Notes: generated by a model not told the origin, from the sequence alone. 64,000 bases of DNA from Hippopus hippopus (GCA_946811185.2 OX328096.1:41306252-41370251), one strand, 5' to 3'; counted from the first letter of the stretch, positions 43,271 to 54,939 are shown. Translations and numbers: made by a program.

Positions 43271-43581
43271 CTGACATGCTTCCAGCCGCAAACAAGTCTG
43301 CATTGGGTAATACATTATTTTTAAGTTTTCGTAATAAGCCAAAAATGTCATGGTGATTATAAGCTTCCGTACTAAGCCTATATATAAGATACGCACACTT
43401 CGATCCACTAGTAGAGTACTTATAAACTATAGTCTTGTTTACAAGATACTTGTGGAAATACACAGATTTAAAAGGTGAGTCATTTTGAAGATTTATTGAA
43501 AATATTGTTACACTGCAGTTGAATGACCCTCCGTGAATAGTTACCCATTGCTTCGTCGTTTTGGCATAGATTTGCATTTCA

Positions 43582-43786
43582 GCTGGTCCAAATTGTAAAC
43601 ATTTGCAGACGACATATCAAATGTGGCTCATATGATGAAATTCGCCTTTGGAAGAGTAGGATACAGTATGGTAAATGGAAAAAATACTGATACTGGTACA
43701 GCATTTTATCCTGTTTCCACATTAGCTTACTTTTGCGATGTCATTTCCTATAAAACTCGGAATTTTTGGGAAAGGGTTTAAACCTT
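43582..43786 (-). mobile_element. Family A element, worn
   Basis: tggtccaaattgtaaacatt, gcagacgacatatcaaatgt, worn core, end tgggaaagggtttaa. Confidence 0.6.
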
Positions 43787-43911
43787 TTTATGATATATAT
43801 TGCGGTTTTGTTTCTACACTTGTCGAGTGCTACACACATTAAATGGATATCCCCGTCGAATAGAACAGACCCACTAATTGCAATTTTAAGCCCATAATAT
43901 ATATCTCACAG

Positions 43912-43985
43912 TTTGTCGGACAGTGTAGCCTCAGTTTAGATGCACCCTCTGCGCAGTGTAATCTTTATTTAGTCTGTCTTTAAAA
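43912..43985. repeat. Family D remnant
   Basis: gtcggacagtgtagcctcag then gcgcagtgtaatctttattt. Confidence 0.35.
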
Positions 43986-44066
43986 ACACAAAATAACGCG
44001 GTCGGCATACATGGTGTAAGAATATACATTCAAATACCTGATGTATGTATTACTGTGTATGTATAT

Positions 44067-44255
44067 TTAACCCTACACCAAATAATCCAGTGTTTTAACA
44101 ACCCGAAGGAAGAACGTTATTGAAAACATTGTGGGTAAAGGAGAAAATGCCGTTAACCATCATTTTCTCCATTTCCCATCATGTTTTCTATCCTTTCAAT
44201 GACAAATCTCATCATTTGAGCTACATTTTATTTTGTCGTCTGCTGGTAAAGAGTT
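44067..44255 (+). mobile_element. Family A element with shortened right arm
   Basis: TTAA at 44067; core at 44120-44190; the right arm jumps from gtcgtctgc directly to tggtaaagag, losing about 40 bases. Confidence 0.75.
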
Positions 44256-44561
44256 TAGAAAACTGGATAGACATGTACAGGCCATGCATGTATTGAAGAA
44301 TTTTACACTTCCAGTTTCTCTTTTGTTTTGTTCAAATAAATAGACACGGACAGGGCCAATGCAGAAGTTGCTAAACGCGGCATGCGATCCGGGTCTACAG
44401 CTTTAGCTCAGACCAGGATAGTATTTTTTTGCCTGAGTACAATTACACATAATGGGATGAAGGGGAACATAAGACTGTGTTTTGTAAAAGAAATATGACT
44501 GGCAAACACAGAAACAGAATAACGTGTGGAAATGGTTGGTTGGCTTGCTCAATATTGCCGA

Positions 44562-44787
44562 TTAATCTTTTACCACACATTTCCAAGTTTTCACAAGCCT
44601 GAAAAAGGAAGGCTTCTGAAAACATTTAGGGAAAAGGGGAAAATGCTTCTGACCAGCATTTTCTCCTTTTCCCACAATCTTTTTCTACCCCTTCAAACAC
44701 AAATTAATTCAAACCACTCTGAATTTGTCGTCTGCAATTGCTATCAATTTACACAAGTCTAACATTTTGTCGTTTATTAAGGGTTAA
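44562..44787 (+). mobile_element. Family A TTAA palindromic element, complete
   Basis: TTAA at 44562 and 44784; core at about 44615-44690. Confidence 0.8.
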
Positions 44788-44935
44788 TTTCCAGTTTTCA
44801 TGGCACTTCATAAAATACTATGAAGTATGAATCAGTCTATAGAATTAAAACAGTATTGGTTGAAATTACACATTTACACGTGTACACGTATATATGTGAT
44901 ATTTTGTGGCATATTTCAAGACTTGTGGGGTCCTT

Positions 44936-45065
44936 CGTTGCTCTGTGGTGAGGTGTAGGACTCGCAATCTTGGGGCCCCGGACTCGAGCCTCACCGGAAG
45001 CACTGGGTTTTGAAAGCAGCGTAAAACATCGATCGATCAGTCAATCAGGTCAATCAATCAATACA
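44936..45065 (+). mobile_element. Short tRNA-headed SINE
   Basis: ctctgtggtgaggtgtagg, B-box-like ggactcgagcc, then gaaagcagcgtaaaacatcg and a (TCAA)n tail. Confidence 0.5.
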
Positions 45066-45361
45066 CTGACTTGTAAAGTGAAATTTACTGGCTAACGAAA
45101 GTATGTGAACTTACTGGAAGATCTCTCTCTCTCTCTCAATAAAAGTTAAATGTACATGTAATTGTGTCTAATGTGTAATATTTTCGTCATGGATGTATGT
45201 AGATCACTAAATATCTGTGTCGTTGGCTGTAATTAATATTCTGTATTATTTGATATCTACGTATTTTGTAATGCGTTTGTCTTGTTACATGACAGGATTG
45301 TTTGGTAAAGCGTCAAATGGTGGTATCCGCAAATTCGATTGAGTTTCGCAACGGACAATAT

Positions 45362-45440
45362 CACATTGTTTTGGGGACATTGTTGACTAAGATCAGAGTT
45401 CAAAGAGTATGCAGCCTGATTTTGGCAAACATTGTCCAAC
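45362..45440. repeat. Family D palindrome, worn
   Basis: gactaagatcagagttcaaa and gcagcctgattttggcaaac. Confidence 0.45.
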
Positions 45441-45527
45441 AGCTATAGAGATATTCTGTTAAAAAAAAAATGTGAGGTGCTATGTATAGCGATCCTCTTG
45501 TAACTACAAAGTGTCTTATTAATTTAC

Positions 45528-45749
45528 TTAACCCTTTACTAGACGATAAAATTTTAGCCTCGTCCAAATTGAAAGCATCTGCAGACGACGATTTCAATGT
45601 GGCTCAAATGGTGCAACTTTTCTTTGATAGCGTAGAAAACATTGTGGGAAAAGGAGAAAGTGCTGGTTACTAGCATTTTCTCCTTTTCCCACAATTTTTT
45701 TAAAAAGGCTTCATTCCCTGGGTCGTAATTGTGCTGTAAAGGGTTTTAA
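45528..45749 (-). mobile_element. Family A TTAA palindromic element
   Basis: TTAA at 45528; long intact core at 45640-45705; right end gctgtaaagggttttaa. Confidence 0.8.
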
Positions 45750-45784
45750 GCATGCACAGAGATCGCCAATTCCTATAATAAATT

Positions 45785-46068
45785 ACTGGAGTTTTAGGTG
45801 TGTTTAGCGCCGCACTCAATGATGTTCAGTTAAATCAAGACAGCAAATTCTATCTTAGAGCTTCCGATACCACCATCACACTCAGCACTTTCTTAGCCAC
45901 TGGCTGCTTTCCGCCCGAAACCAATGTTTAGCGGTGAGAGAGGCATAGATCCCGTGACAATGACTTTCTTCAGTTTCCAGAAAGACTTTTGACCGAACCG
46001 GACATTATATGACTCCAGTCTGGCATATCAGCTCTGTGCGATTCCACCGAGTTACCAAAGCCCTGGCA
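45785..46068 (-). mobile_element. SINE family 1, diverged
   Basis: gtgtttagcgccgcactcaa tail, gccactggctgctttccgcc body, agttaccaaagccc at the head end. Confidence 0.55.
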
Positions 46069-46203
46069 ATAATGAATTCAAAGAAAATACCCTAAAAAAA
46101 CTAGGAAGGAAAGCTTGTCATTTTTTTTTTTACGTAAACACCGGTCATATTTCAGTACATGTCTCAAAAAATAACCTTTTACTTTTCCCTCTTTACCATA
46201 ATT

Positions 46204-46317
46204 GGCTTGCAACACGCCAAAAGGGGCATTCGAACATTTGCGTAAAGTGTCGTCTCCGATCAGCCTGCGCAGTCCGCGCAGGCTAATCCGAGACGGCACT
46301 TTCCGTCGCTGTTTTGC
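46204..46317 (+). mobile_element. Family C left half
   Basis: ggcttgcaacacgccaaaag through the first GC hairpin, ending abruptly at ctgttttgcaaagag. Confidence 0.75.
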
Positions 46318-46437
46318 AAAGAGTTAAGGCTGTTCATTTGTTACCAGCGGGAAATCGAGCCCTGGCTTCCTGATTATAAATCTGACGCCGTAACAACTGA
46401 GTCACAGACGATCCTTGCTTGGTATAAAACGGACTTT

Positions 46438-46656
46438 ATCCCCTAACCAAACCAATCCTTATTTTATCGACCTTAAGACGACGATATTTTGAAAACTTTG
46501 TAAAAAAAAAACACAAAATGCTGGAGCAATGCAGTATTTTCTCCTTGTCCCACAGTGTTTCCTCGATTTCAAATCAAACGATCCTAACTTGAGCTACTTT
46601 TGACTTGAAGTCGTTTAAGTTAGACTAGTCTAAAATGCTGTCGTTTGGTAAAGGGT
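46438..46656 (+). mobile_element. Family A element, worn
   Basis: cctaaccaaaccaatcctta start, core with A-rich left arm, end gtcgtttggtaaagggtta. Confidence 0.65.
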
Positions 46657-46659
46657 TAC

Positions 46660-47463
46660 TTTATGTTTATGTAAAAGCCATTCAGCTTCAGATAACATTA
46701 GTTCAACTCCTGCCAGATATCTCATGGCGTCAGCGCCACATGCCGCGATGAACCAGGATTTCCTGATGACAAATCCAACCACTCAAACACAGTTACACAA
46801 GATTGTCAAAATTTCCTACAGCGTTGTTTTGTGTACAGTATTTCGTGAAAAACTGAACAAAAAATGTTTTACGAGCCTGTAGGTCCCTTGCGAAAGCTTT
46901 AAAAACTCATTTCTGTGGCTCTTTCTCCGCGTGAAGTAACCAAATGCTTTTTTTTTGTCCGAGTTCTTCAATATATTTCGACTGCAGATGCAAAACCTTG
47001 CGACAGGTTTTGTGCAGTCTGATCCTCACCTGTATTGTCTGCTTCAGGGGTTTATGATTGCTGCATAATGGCTTCAGGGGTTTATGGGTTTATGAAGTAA
47101 CTAAAAGGCTGTTGATACAGCGTCAAGCACTTACCAAAGCCGCAATATTCTGTATAATTTCTGCCGTCACTTTTAACTAAAATCACAAGACAAGTTACCC
47201 AACTGTATTACCAGACGAGCATCACCCAAAGTCAATGAAATGTCAGTATTTTTCACACACACCCAAACTCGAATGGAAAAAGTCGTTATCTCTCGTATTC
47301 GGCGATAATTTATCCTCAATGCGGTACATGGAACGGAACTAACGGACCGATATCAAAGGAGCAATTTAAGCCGAAACATTGGAAGCTTACAAGCCTCTCC
47401 CTTCCCTCCTTGAGATACGGAAGCAAATACAATGAACGAATATGATGGGTCAATGAAATCTTG
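46660..47463. other. No gene; one weak family D trace
   Basis: tttgtgcagtctgatcctca at about 47010 is the only recognisable piece. Confidence 0.4.
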
Positions 47464-47585
47464 GTCCGTATTCACCAACCATTTTTAAGAACATCATTAG
47501 TCTTAATCGCAAGAATTTTCTAAATTTTAAAGTAACACAACTTCTGATAGGCTAAACCAAATGGTTTAACTTCTGTGGAAGATTT
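47464..47585 (+). mobile_element. Family F foldback, partial
   Basis: gtattcaccaaccattttta, agtaacacaacttctgatag, as in 121-325. Confidence 0.55.
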
Positions 47586-47659
47586 GATGTCTTATCCAGA
47601 TTGATTGATTGGTTACATTGGCATTATCTCCCGCTAGATGGCATTCTACAAATACACAT

Positions 47660-47941
47660 GTATCTAATTTTGGCATTCTGGGTAAAACCGAACTACTTTT
47701 CGAAACGACAACAAAGTAAAATAGATCTAAACGTTTACTCAATAAAACTCTACCTAGTGCGATTCATTCAGCTGTGATCTGCTAGCATGTAACCTATGCA
47801 CCGGCCATTTATTAAAACAGCCCCTACAGGCTTGCGTAATAGCTTCGGTATAAACCCTACTTTTCCCTAGTATATGGGATCGGTGATGCGTCATAGCAGA
47901 CAGGTCGAATCTTCGAAGAATATGACATGCGCAGACAACGG
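47660..47941 (+). repeat. Dispersed repeat, second copy of 17398-17915
   Basis: Same block order as at 17.4 kb with a shorter centre; adjoins a SINE on its right. Confidence 0.6.
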
Positions 47942-48200
47942 TTATATTGCAGTTTAACACCACTTTAACAGCTTGGGTCATATCATGGCGGTCAGTACAC
48001 CTACACGTGTGTTTCTGGGCTTTCTGACACCAATACTAATGCAACTTTCGTTCCAAGTCTCCTTTCTCATATGCATCAGAGGTGAGAGGCGAAGGATCGC
48101 CGGAAAGAAAGTTTGTCTCAGCCGGGTATCGAACTCACAACCACCAGGTCACGCGTCAAATACGAATAACCAGTGAGCTACCTGCATGGGCGGGTTGCTG
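47940..48200 (-). mobile_element. tRNA-headed SINE, family 2
   Basis: gcagtttaacaccactttaa, gtgagaggcgaaggatcgcc, head with gggtatcgaactcacaacc. It ends 130 bases before the DJ-1-like exon. Confidence 0.7.
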
Positions 48201-48335
48201 TCTTATCCAGAAATCTAGATGGAGTAGCAAAATAGTTATTAAGATATTTATTAAGCTTAAAATTATTTTTAGCATTGTTTGAGATGACTATATAACACTT
48301 ACTGTCGTATTACATTTCCATTCTTTAGGGACGAA

Positions 48336-48503
48336 ATGAAGGGGAAAGTTATTTTTGTTTTATCGAGTGATAACAGACAGCTGGTAGAAGGGGGCAAGAG
48401 GACCGGATGGTACTTACCGGAAGCAGCTCACCCTTACTTGGCACTTACCGAAGCTGGCTACGAGATTACTTTTGTTAGTCCAAAAGGAGGGAAAGCTCCA
48501 ATG
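48336..48503 (+). CDS. DJ-1/PfpI (Hsp31-like) protein, first coding exon
   Basis: Fifty-six codons from ATG: a beta strand KVIFVLSSD, then GGKRTGWYLPEAAHPYLALT, then AGYEITFVSPKGGKAP. This is the N-terminal alpha/beta start of the class I glutamine-amidotransferase-like DJ-1/PfpI superfamily; the W-EE/AHPY pattern resembles the Hsp31 glyoxalase/chaperone group. The exon ends in phase 0 at a GT donor (ATG/gtttgt). An acceptor-like ttctttag lies eight bases before the ATG, so a 5' UTR exon may exist further up. The next exon is at 50529. The catalytic Cys exon (the VCHG-type nucleophile elbow) is not seen in the window. Confidence 0.85.
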
Positions 48504-48531
48504 GTTTGTTGTTGAAATTTTACTTGTATGT

Positions 48532-48806
48532 AAGCCATGCTTTGATATTGGGTTTAGTGCATCTTAGGTAATGGGGGTTTAATGCATCTCCGTGAAGCAT
48601 TATACTAAGCAGGTCATCGCATAATTATAGACTCATGAAAATCTATTTACTCTGACATTTGACTGAATCTAGAGGTAGAATGGTTGTTGGACATGCAGAA
48701 TATTTACAAATAGCCAACAGATTCAACCCATATCAGCCTGCGTGGGTTGACATGAGTCGATACTTTTTGTAGATGCATTAATCCCCATTTTAACAGAGTA
48801 TGACTC
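48532..48806 (+). mobile_element. Family B element in intron 1 of the DJ-1-like gene
   Basis: agccatgctttgatattggg start; the GC core is half deleted (atcagcctgcgtgggttgac); end ttaacagagtatgactc. Confidence 0.65.
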
Positions 48807-49098
48807 ACATTTTTTTTTCTAAACAATTGACATACTGTATGAGTGGAAATTTTTGCGACGTGGAAATTTTTGCGATTTCGCGAATTTAAAAAATTCGCAA
48901 ACTTTTCTGTTCGCATATTTTACTACTAGTATACCAACAAATAATGATTGTCTTGAATTCGCAAATACATTCCGTACGCAAAATGTCCGTAATCGGTAAT
49001 TCGCAAATTTTTGACACATGCATATATCCACGTATACAGTAACCAAACGTTTCTTAAACCGAATGCAATGTTGGTGCAAAATGTATTTCATTTAGGAG

Positions 49099-49307
49099 TG
49101 ATGCTCTATGAAAAGGTGGTTTTTATTATTATTTTATTTTTTTATTTATTTTATTATTATTATTATTATTATTATTTCTATTGGTCAATTTTCTGCTTGC
49201 CCAAGGATCATTCCAGCTCACGATTCAATCGTTTGTCGTACAAAATGGATTTCATGGATCCATAATTATGTGATGTATTAAACCCCCTTTTGCCTGAGCA
49301 TGGCTCA
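49099..49307 (-). mobile_element. Family B element with (TTA)n expansion, intronic
   Basis: gatgctctatgaaaaggtgg, a TTA-rich tract at 49120-49180, then ttggtcaattttctgc and ccttttgcctgagcatggct. Confidence 0.65.
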
Positions 49308-49450
49308 TATTTAATCTCTATTTTTATTTTCATGACAAGCTCTATTATGTGCTGATGTAAGAGGTATCAACCGATAAGAAGGCTGGTAACTATACCAAAT
49401 AATTGTTATTATTGCATAAAACGTATGTTTCCGGGCCGTTATAAGCATGT

Positions 49451-49678
49451 TTAACCCATTACCACACAATCCCTACTTTTGACGACCCTGAGAAAGAAGC
49501 CTTTAGAAACACTGTGGGAAAAGGAGAAAATGCTGGTAACCAGCATTTTCTCCTTTTCCCACAATGTTTTCTACCCTTCACAAAACAAATTTCAAATTTT
49601 CAGTCACTTTTATTTTGTCGTCTGCAAATGCTTTCGATTTGGACAAGCCTAAAATATTGTCGTTTGGTAAAGAGTTAA
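49451..49678 (+). mobile_element. Family A TTAA palindromic element, complete, intronic
   Basis: 228 bases with TTAA at 49451 and 49675; the core palindrome around loop ggtaacc is essentially perfect. Confidence 0.9.
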
Positions 49679-50087
49679 AGGGGGTGGGGGGACCGAGCAT
49701 TACCGGTAGAAAGCCTTTCACTTTCAATATCCTCGATCCCGGCCTACGTTGTTTACAATGGACGCTGCACATTCCATTTATTTTCGACGTCTCGGGTTTC
49801 TCCTGACTCCGACGCAAGAAGCTGTAGGAACTTGTACTGTTATAGATCTTTTTTTTATGGCTTGTCTTTGATAATTATAGAACACCATAAACAAAATCTT
49901 ACACAGAATCTCAGTCTGATCGAGATCTGAAAAAATCGCTAGTGATGTACTCTAAACCAAAAGCAACCCACCCACTTTTTTTTTTTATAAAGTAGTCAGC
50001 ATTACCTTGGCAGTATATATGGTCGACCGACATATTTTCAGCTCGATACTTGTCCGATTTAAATTCGCCATCTGACAACCATAAATT

Positions 50088-50248
50088 CCATATTGTCTAA
50101 AAACGACTGAATCCTAAGGTAAGATGGTCCTTGGACATGCAGAAAATGTACCAAAAGTTAAAAGGTCGACTCTGGTCAGCCTGTGCGAACTGCGCAGGCT
50201 GACAAGTGCAGATACATTACAGCCTCTTTCCACAGAGTATGGTTTACA
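50088..50248 (+). mobile_element. Family B element, left half lost, intronic
   Basis: ttgtctaaaaacgactgaat, hairpin gtcagcctgtgcgaactgcg, end ttccacagagtatggttt. It abuts a family C element. Confidence 0.65.
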
Positions 50249-50251
50249 TAT

Positions 50252-50476
50252 GGCCTGCAACACGCGAAAAGGGGCATTCGGAAATTTGCGTAAAGTGTCG
50301 CTTCGGATCAGCCTGCGCAGTCCGCGCAGGCTAATCCGAAACGACGCTTTCCGTTTTTATGTAATTTTCTGTTTTGCGCAAGTCTACTGTAGCACAAAAT
50401 CTAATGTAGTCGTAAAGTGCAGGCTGATCCGAGACGACGCAAATGTTCGAATGCCCCTTTTCGCGTGTTGCAAGCC
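50252..50476. mobile_element. Family C element with internal deletion, intronic
   Basis: ggcctgcaacacgcgaaaag and complement; first hairpin complete, second reduced to gcaggctgatccgagacg. Confidence 0.8.
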
Positions 50477-50528
50477 AATTATATCAAATACATGAACAAC
50501 CGTTTCACATTTTTTGTAATGTTTCCAG

Positions 50529-50638
50529 GATGAAGGAAGCTATGAGCAATATAAGGATGAAGAAGATTGCAAAGTTTTTCTGGACAAGAACAAGTCGAAA
50601 TTGGAAAACACTTTAAAGCCATCAGAGGTCAAAGCCAG
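50529..50638 (+). CDS. DJ-1/PfpI (Hsp31-like) protein, second coding exon
   Basis: Acceptor tgtttccag, then DEGSYEQYKDEEDCKVF and LDKNKSKLENTLKPSEVKA, then donor AG/gtaatg (phase 2). Joined to the previous exon it reads PKGGKAPM-DEGSYE, which matches the family's strand-loop that carries the variable insert before the next core strand. The expected continuation (a D-Y-D-x-hydrophobic-G-G-H-G exon) was looked for downstream on the plus strand and not found up to 64000, so the gene runs past the window or is truncated. Intron 1 is 2.0 kb and holds five mobile elements; C element 50252-50476 ends 52 bases before this exon. Confidence 0.8.
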
Positions 50639-50639
50639 G

Positions 50640-52162
50640 TAATGATTTTATTTTAAAATTTGTGGTGTGGATTTTCGTGCGCGTTACTACATTAGCAGAC
50701 AGATTTCAAGTATTCTTTACAGTTCACAATGGTCATTCTAACAATTAGCTTCAGAAAATTATTCATTCAAGGCGTGTGCATACTTTTTGGCGTGGATCAA
50801 TTCTGTTGAGCTTTGTTATTTCTGTAGTATTTACATGTATGGGATATTTTGTCGTAAAACAGTGTTAAGCGCTACCAAAGAACCGGAAGTGCGTTAAAAT
50901 CGAGTACGATAATTGGGGCTGTATTCTCCAAGCTTCTTCGTTTTTGTGGTATTTGTCGAAGACAATACCACTATGAGTTCAATATTGAATTTTGAAGACC
51001 ATGTATCGTATTTTGTGCAAAGCCGAAGGAAATAAACCCAATTAAACTCAATTTTTTTCAGACAAATGAGTTTTTCGGTAGCACTCAGATATGTAATTGG
51101 AAATGGCATGTTAAAATACACTGGGTGAGGCCATCGATCGTGGAAATACTAATTTTTGATTGAAAATAGCTTCACCCACTCATAGCCTTCTATTGGCGCA
51201 ATGATATACACGAAATTCGTCTACTGATCGCTTGGTCCTGGGCTTTTTCGTTCCAAAACCAGTTCGTACCTTGGCTTGTTTGTCCCATGATTGCGCGCTA
51301 CTTCATTTAATTTTGCATGAATATTTATAGATCGAAATAATTGATTGTAATGTTGGGAATTAAATCTTTAAAGATATTTCAAAACCATAGTTTTCAGGTA
51401 CAAACTTAATTCTATTCGATATATTTACATGGTTTCTCTCTCTATCCATCATGCATTCTACTGTCAAAGGACATTACTCCTGACGCCTCCTAATGATCAA
51501 AGGGAGACAACCAATACACAAATAATCCTAACTTTGTCATGAGTACTCTCCCTTGAACCAAAAAGGTATTCCTTTCTAGCAGGTTGACTTTCAAGCAAAT
51601 ATTTGAATAATATTTCTCTTTTTCAAATTATTAATTCCTCACAATGGCTTCCTTGACAAATACCACTCCAGCGTTTGGAACGCTTTGATTAGATTAGCGA
51701 AGCTAGTCTATAGGCATCCAGATTGACTCAGATGCAATGTAAATAAAAAACCCCACAGTTGCCAAATACTGCCTCACAGAAAAATAATTCTTTCTGTTAT
51801 CAGTCTTAATTCTGTTATTTATGACAATTTTGACAAAAACCACTAAATCTCTACCATCCTGATTTGCACATTTCTACTTACAAAGTAATAGACTGAACAA
51901 TATTTCATTGATAAGGTACAAGATGTTTGCTTATATGTAAATTAAGTGACCTATGCAAATCAGGCTCATACACTTATTCCTACAACACAGTAACATTATC
52001 AATGAATCTAAAAATAGATTCACCTACGCAACTTGTCGCAAATCCAAACTAAATTAACCCTTACTGGATAGTGAACCCTTGTCATTCCTTCAGTTATTCA
52101 TTATTTAGATCATTGTGTACCGTGAAACTGATATGTTACACTGTTATTTTAGGTATTGAATA
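50640..52162. other. Downstream of the DJ-1-like exon 2, no exon found
   Basis: Inspected for the catalytic exon of the DJ-1-like gene; none seen. No family A-D element either. Confidence 0.45.
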
Positions 52163-52390
52163 TTAACACTTTGCCATGCAATCCCGAGTTTTCACGAATT
52201 GGGAAAGATGCCCTTTGAAAACATTACGGGAAAAGGAGAAAATGCTGGTAACCAGCATTTTCTCTTTTTCCTATATTGCTTTTCCGCCCTTTTAGAATCA
52301 AGTTTCATCAATTGAGCCACATTTAACTTTATGGTCTGGAAAAGCTTTGAGTTTGGAGGAGTGAAAATTTTTCGTTTTGTAAAGAGTTAA
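52163..52390 (+). mobile_element. Family A TTAA palindromic element, complete
   Basis: 228 bases, TTAA at 52163 and 52387; core with small asymmetry in the right arm (ctctttttcctatattgc). Confidence 0.8.
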
Positions 52391-52444
52391 ATAGTTTATA
52401 ACGCTTATTACATCTTGTGCTATTGATTAACTGTATAATCCAGT

Positions 52445-52628
52445 TTAACCCTTATTTCTGCTAGAAAACGTTAAATGAAACTTTATAGCTGATGGTAAAA
52501 ATCTGAATATTGCTACTTCAAAGTTATATTTTGGAGAAAAAAATATCCCCTTATCGGACAGTGCAGATCCAAGATCAGACTGCAGTCTGTGCAGTCTGTG
52601 CAGTCTGACCTTTATCTACACTGTCCGT
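52445..52628 (+). mobile_element. Family D element, right end replaced
   Basis: TTAA at 52445, ttatttctgctagaaaacg, the full palindrome with a small internal duplication (gtctgtgcagtctgtgcag), then a switch at ctgtccgtctgtccg into the GTCC-type repeat. Confidence 0.7.
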
Positions 52629-53449
52629 CTGTCCGTTCGTACATATATCTTCTAAAATCCTCTTTGAAAATTTATGAAACTTCATACATGTGTTTCTTAT
52701 GATAGTCCACCGATATGGTTTTTTTTATTTAATGCCGTGTCATGGAAAAAGGGGGCTTGATGTATATTTCCTTTATGGACCAATATCTTTTAAACTACTG
52801 GACAAAATTTTATGAAACTTCATATTTATATTATTTATCATAAGCTACAGACATGCATTATTTGTTTTCATTTAATGAAATGCTATGTTGTGAAAAAAGG
52901 GGGCTTAATGTAAAATTTCATTCTGGACCAATAACAAACAGGCCTCATGTGGACCTACATGCAAAACACAATACCACGGTTTAACCCGTTTTTGAATTAT
53001 GAAATTGTACCCCTTCCATTAATGTGCACTCACTTCTTTGACAAGAGTTCACACCATACTTGTGACGAGAGCAATATGTTATCATGTGCTTTGATTCTAA
53101 GCTTTGCAACGGTCACAGCACCAAGGTTTTGTTTGTGATGAAATAGGTTGTCGACTACAATATATGCGTTGTGCCTGTTCCAACTGATTTAGAGAGGATC
53201 AAGTAAGTTAAAGAAAAAATAAAATTTGGCAAGCAGTCCTAAGAAATGAAGAAAAAATGGATAATCCAGAAACCATAGGACCAAACGAATGGTTATCTCA
53301 AACGAGTCAAACGGGGCGACAAGTAAGCTCTTTGAAAAAGAACTATATCTGAAATTTGCCTGGAGGCGACGAAATAGCTGATATTTGGTTTTTTTTCGGA
53401 GACAGATCGATATTTATTTCATCGCCGCTCCAAAATCTTCTTTAGGCAG

Positions 53450-53654
53450 ACGACAAGATTGTAAACTTGTTAAAAGCAGCTCTATACAATAAATTTAAGG
53501 TGGCTAAAAGAAATGGATTTGTCTTTGAAAGGGTCAAAAAAATTCTCGGTTAAAATGCTGGTTACCTGCATTTGCTCCTTTTTCTACAATGTTTTCAAAA
53601 GCCTTCTGGCTCGGGGGTTGTAAAAATTCGGAATTGACTGGTTAAAGGGTAAAA
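53450..53654 (-). mobile_element. Family A element, worn
   Basis: ggcagacgacaagattgt, weak core with loop ggttacc, end ctggttaaagggtaa. Confidence 0.55.
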
Positions 53655-53669
53655 CACTAGGTTCAGCTA

Positions 53670-53725
53670 CAGTGCCGATCAAGATTACACTACGCAGTCT
53701 GATCTTCGATCTTAACTCTCCGCTA
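53670..53725. repeat. Family D palindrome, worn
   Basis: gccgatcaagattacactac and gcagtctgatcttcgatctt. Confidence 0.5.
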
Positions 53726-53894
53726 CTTTGGTCTGGCCAACACAACCTTGAAAAGCATTCTACCTCGGGATCATTAAATCTTGGGACGGTGTGGTAGTGT
53801 AAAACTCTTTTAGAGTATTGAGATTAGCCATTTATCTCTTCACATGGCTAAACTTTTTTTTTTTCAACTGAGTTTCTCTGAAAGTAGCTAGAGC

Positions 53895-54176
53895 CCAATA
53901 CCTCAGGCCGTAGCATACAGGGCTTGACACTGGAGGTGGCTCGGCCAATTACTTTCAGAAAATTGATAAGTCATTGCTACACGATGTATTCCACTCTTAT
54001 CATTAGTTTTCAACGTTTTTTCAACGGTGGTTACGAGACAAGGCAGACAGTAGCTTGGGAGGAATATTGTGCCAAGTACTGGTTATAGAAACTCCAGGAG
54101 TGCATGGATTAGTGGGTTGATGGCTATGATATGACTGAAATAATGATGGAAAATGGATCAAACACCAAACAACTAA
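53895..54176 (+). mobile_element. SINE family 1, head diverged
   Basis: ggcttgacactggaggtggc, aattgataagtcattgctac, ggcagacagtagcttggg, then the tail atggatcaaacaccaaacaa. Confidence 0.6.
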
Positions 54177-54261
54177 ATCTTGCTTTCAAGACAATCTGTG
54201 TCATTTGACAGCACAAATATCATCTACGCGCTATACTGCGTTTTGATTGGCTGATATGCTT

Positions 54262-54442
54262 CATTTTTGCAGACAATGTAGATCAAGATCAGACTGCACA
54301 GAACGTGCAGTCTGATCTTTGATCTACACTGTCCGATAAGGACATATTTTCCTTCAAAAAAATAATTTTGAAATAGCAAAATTTGTGTTTTTACTATCGG
54401 CTTAAAAGTTTTATTTCAGTTATTTAGCAAGATAAGGGTTAA
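54262..54442 (-). mobile_element. Family D element, reverse
   Basis: A perfect palindrome gatcagactgcac/gtgcagtctgatc at about 54288-54320; ends at tagcaagataagggttaa with TTAA at 54439. Confidence 0.7.
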
Positions 54443-54650
54443 CTCTCTCACTACCAATTAAAATGCATTCTATTTTTTTTTGAAGGCTTTAAATAAATTT
54501 ACGTTGCGTTTGGAGCTGACTCTAGTAAAAGATTAACATGAGGTAGCGGAAGGAGTAGATAAAAAACCAGTCTGCACATTTTGTGCAGTCTGATCTTGAT
54601 CTACGCCATCCGCAAAACCTATCCAAGGCGACATTGGCAGTGAGAGTTAA
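54439..54650 (+). mobile_element. TTAA element related to family D, with its own TIR
   Basis: TIR ttaactctctcactaccaat at the left against the complement of attggcagtgagagttaa at the right; D-type palindrome (ccagtctgcacattttgtgc) inside. It shares the TTAA at 54439 with the previous element. Confidence 0.7.
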
Positions 54651-54654
54651 ATAT

Positions 54655-54842
54655 GTTTTTATGACCCTGAGTTCGTGGATTCTTGAACACATTGTAGTAA
54701 AACAAAAAAATGCTACATGTACTTTCATTTACCATACCCCCCCCCCCTTACTATTTTAGCCATGTTTGGTGCATTATATCTGCAAAGTCTTTTAATTTGG
54801 ACAAGTCTGATTTTTTCTTTACTATCTGGTAAAAAGTTTAGC
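54655..54842 (+). mobile_element. Family A element, hairpin destroyed
   Basis: tttatgaccctgagttcg, a C run at 54738, right arm gacaagtctgattttttctt, end ctggtaaaaagttta. Confidence 0.55.
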
Positions 54843-54939
54843 TAGGTAAACTAGCATTTGTTTTTTTTTCCCACAATGTTTTCAAACACTTTTAAAAGAG
54901 TAGTTCCATCACACAATATGGACAGAGCTGGAAATTAAC

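Noticed and set aside
53149..53200. Possible third exon of the DJ-1-like gene (acceptor gatgaaatag, donor ATCAA/gtaagt)
   Set aside because: In the phase required by exon 2 it runs into a stop; in the open frame it lacks the family's GGHG-type motif.
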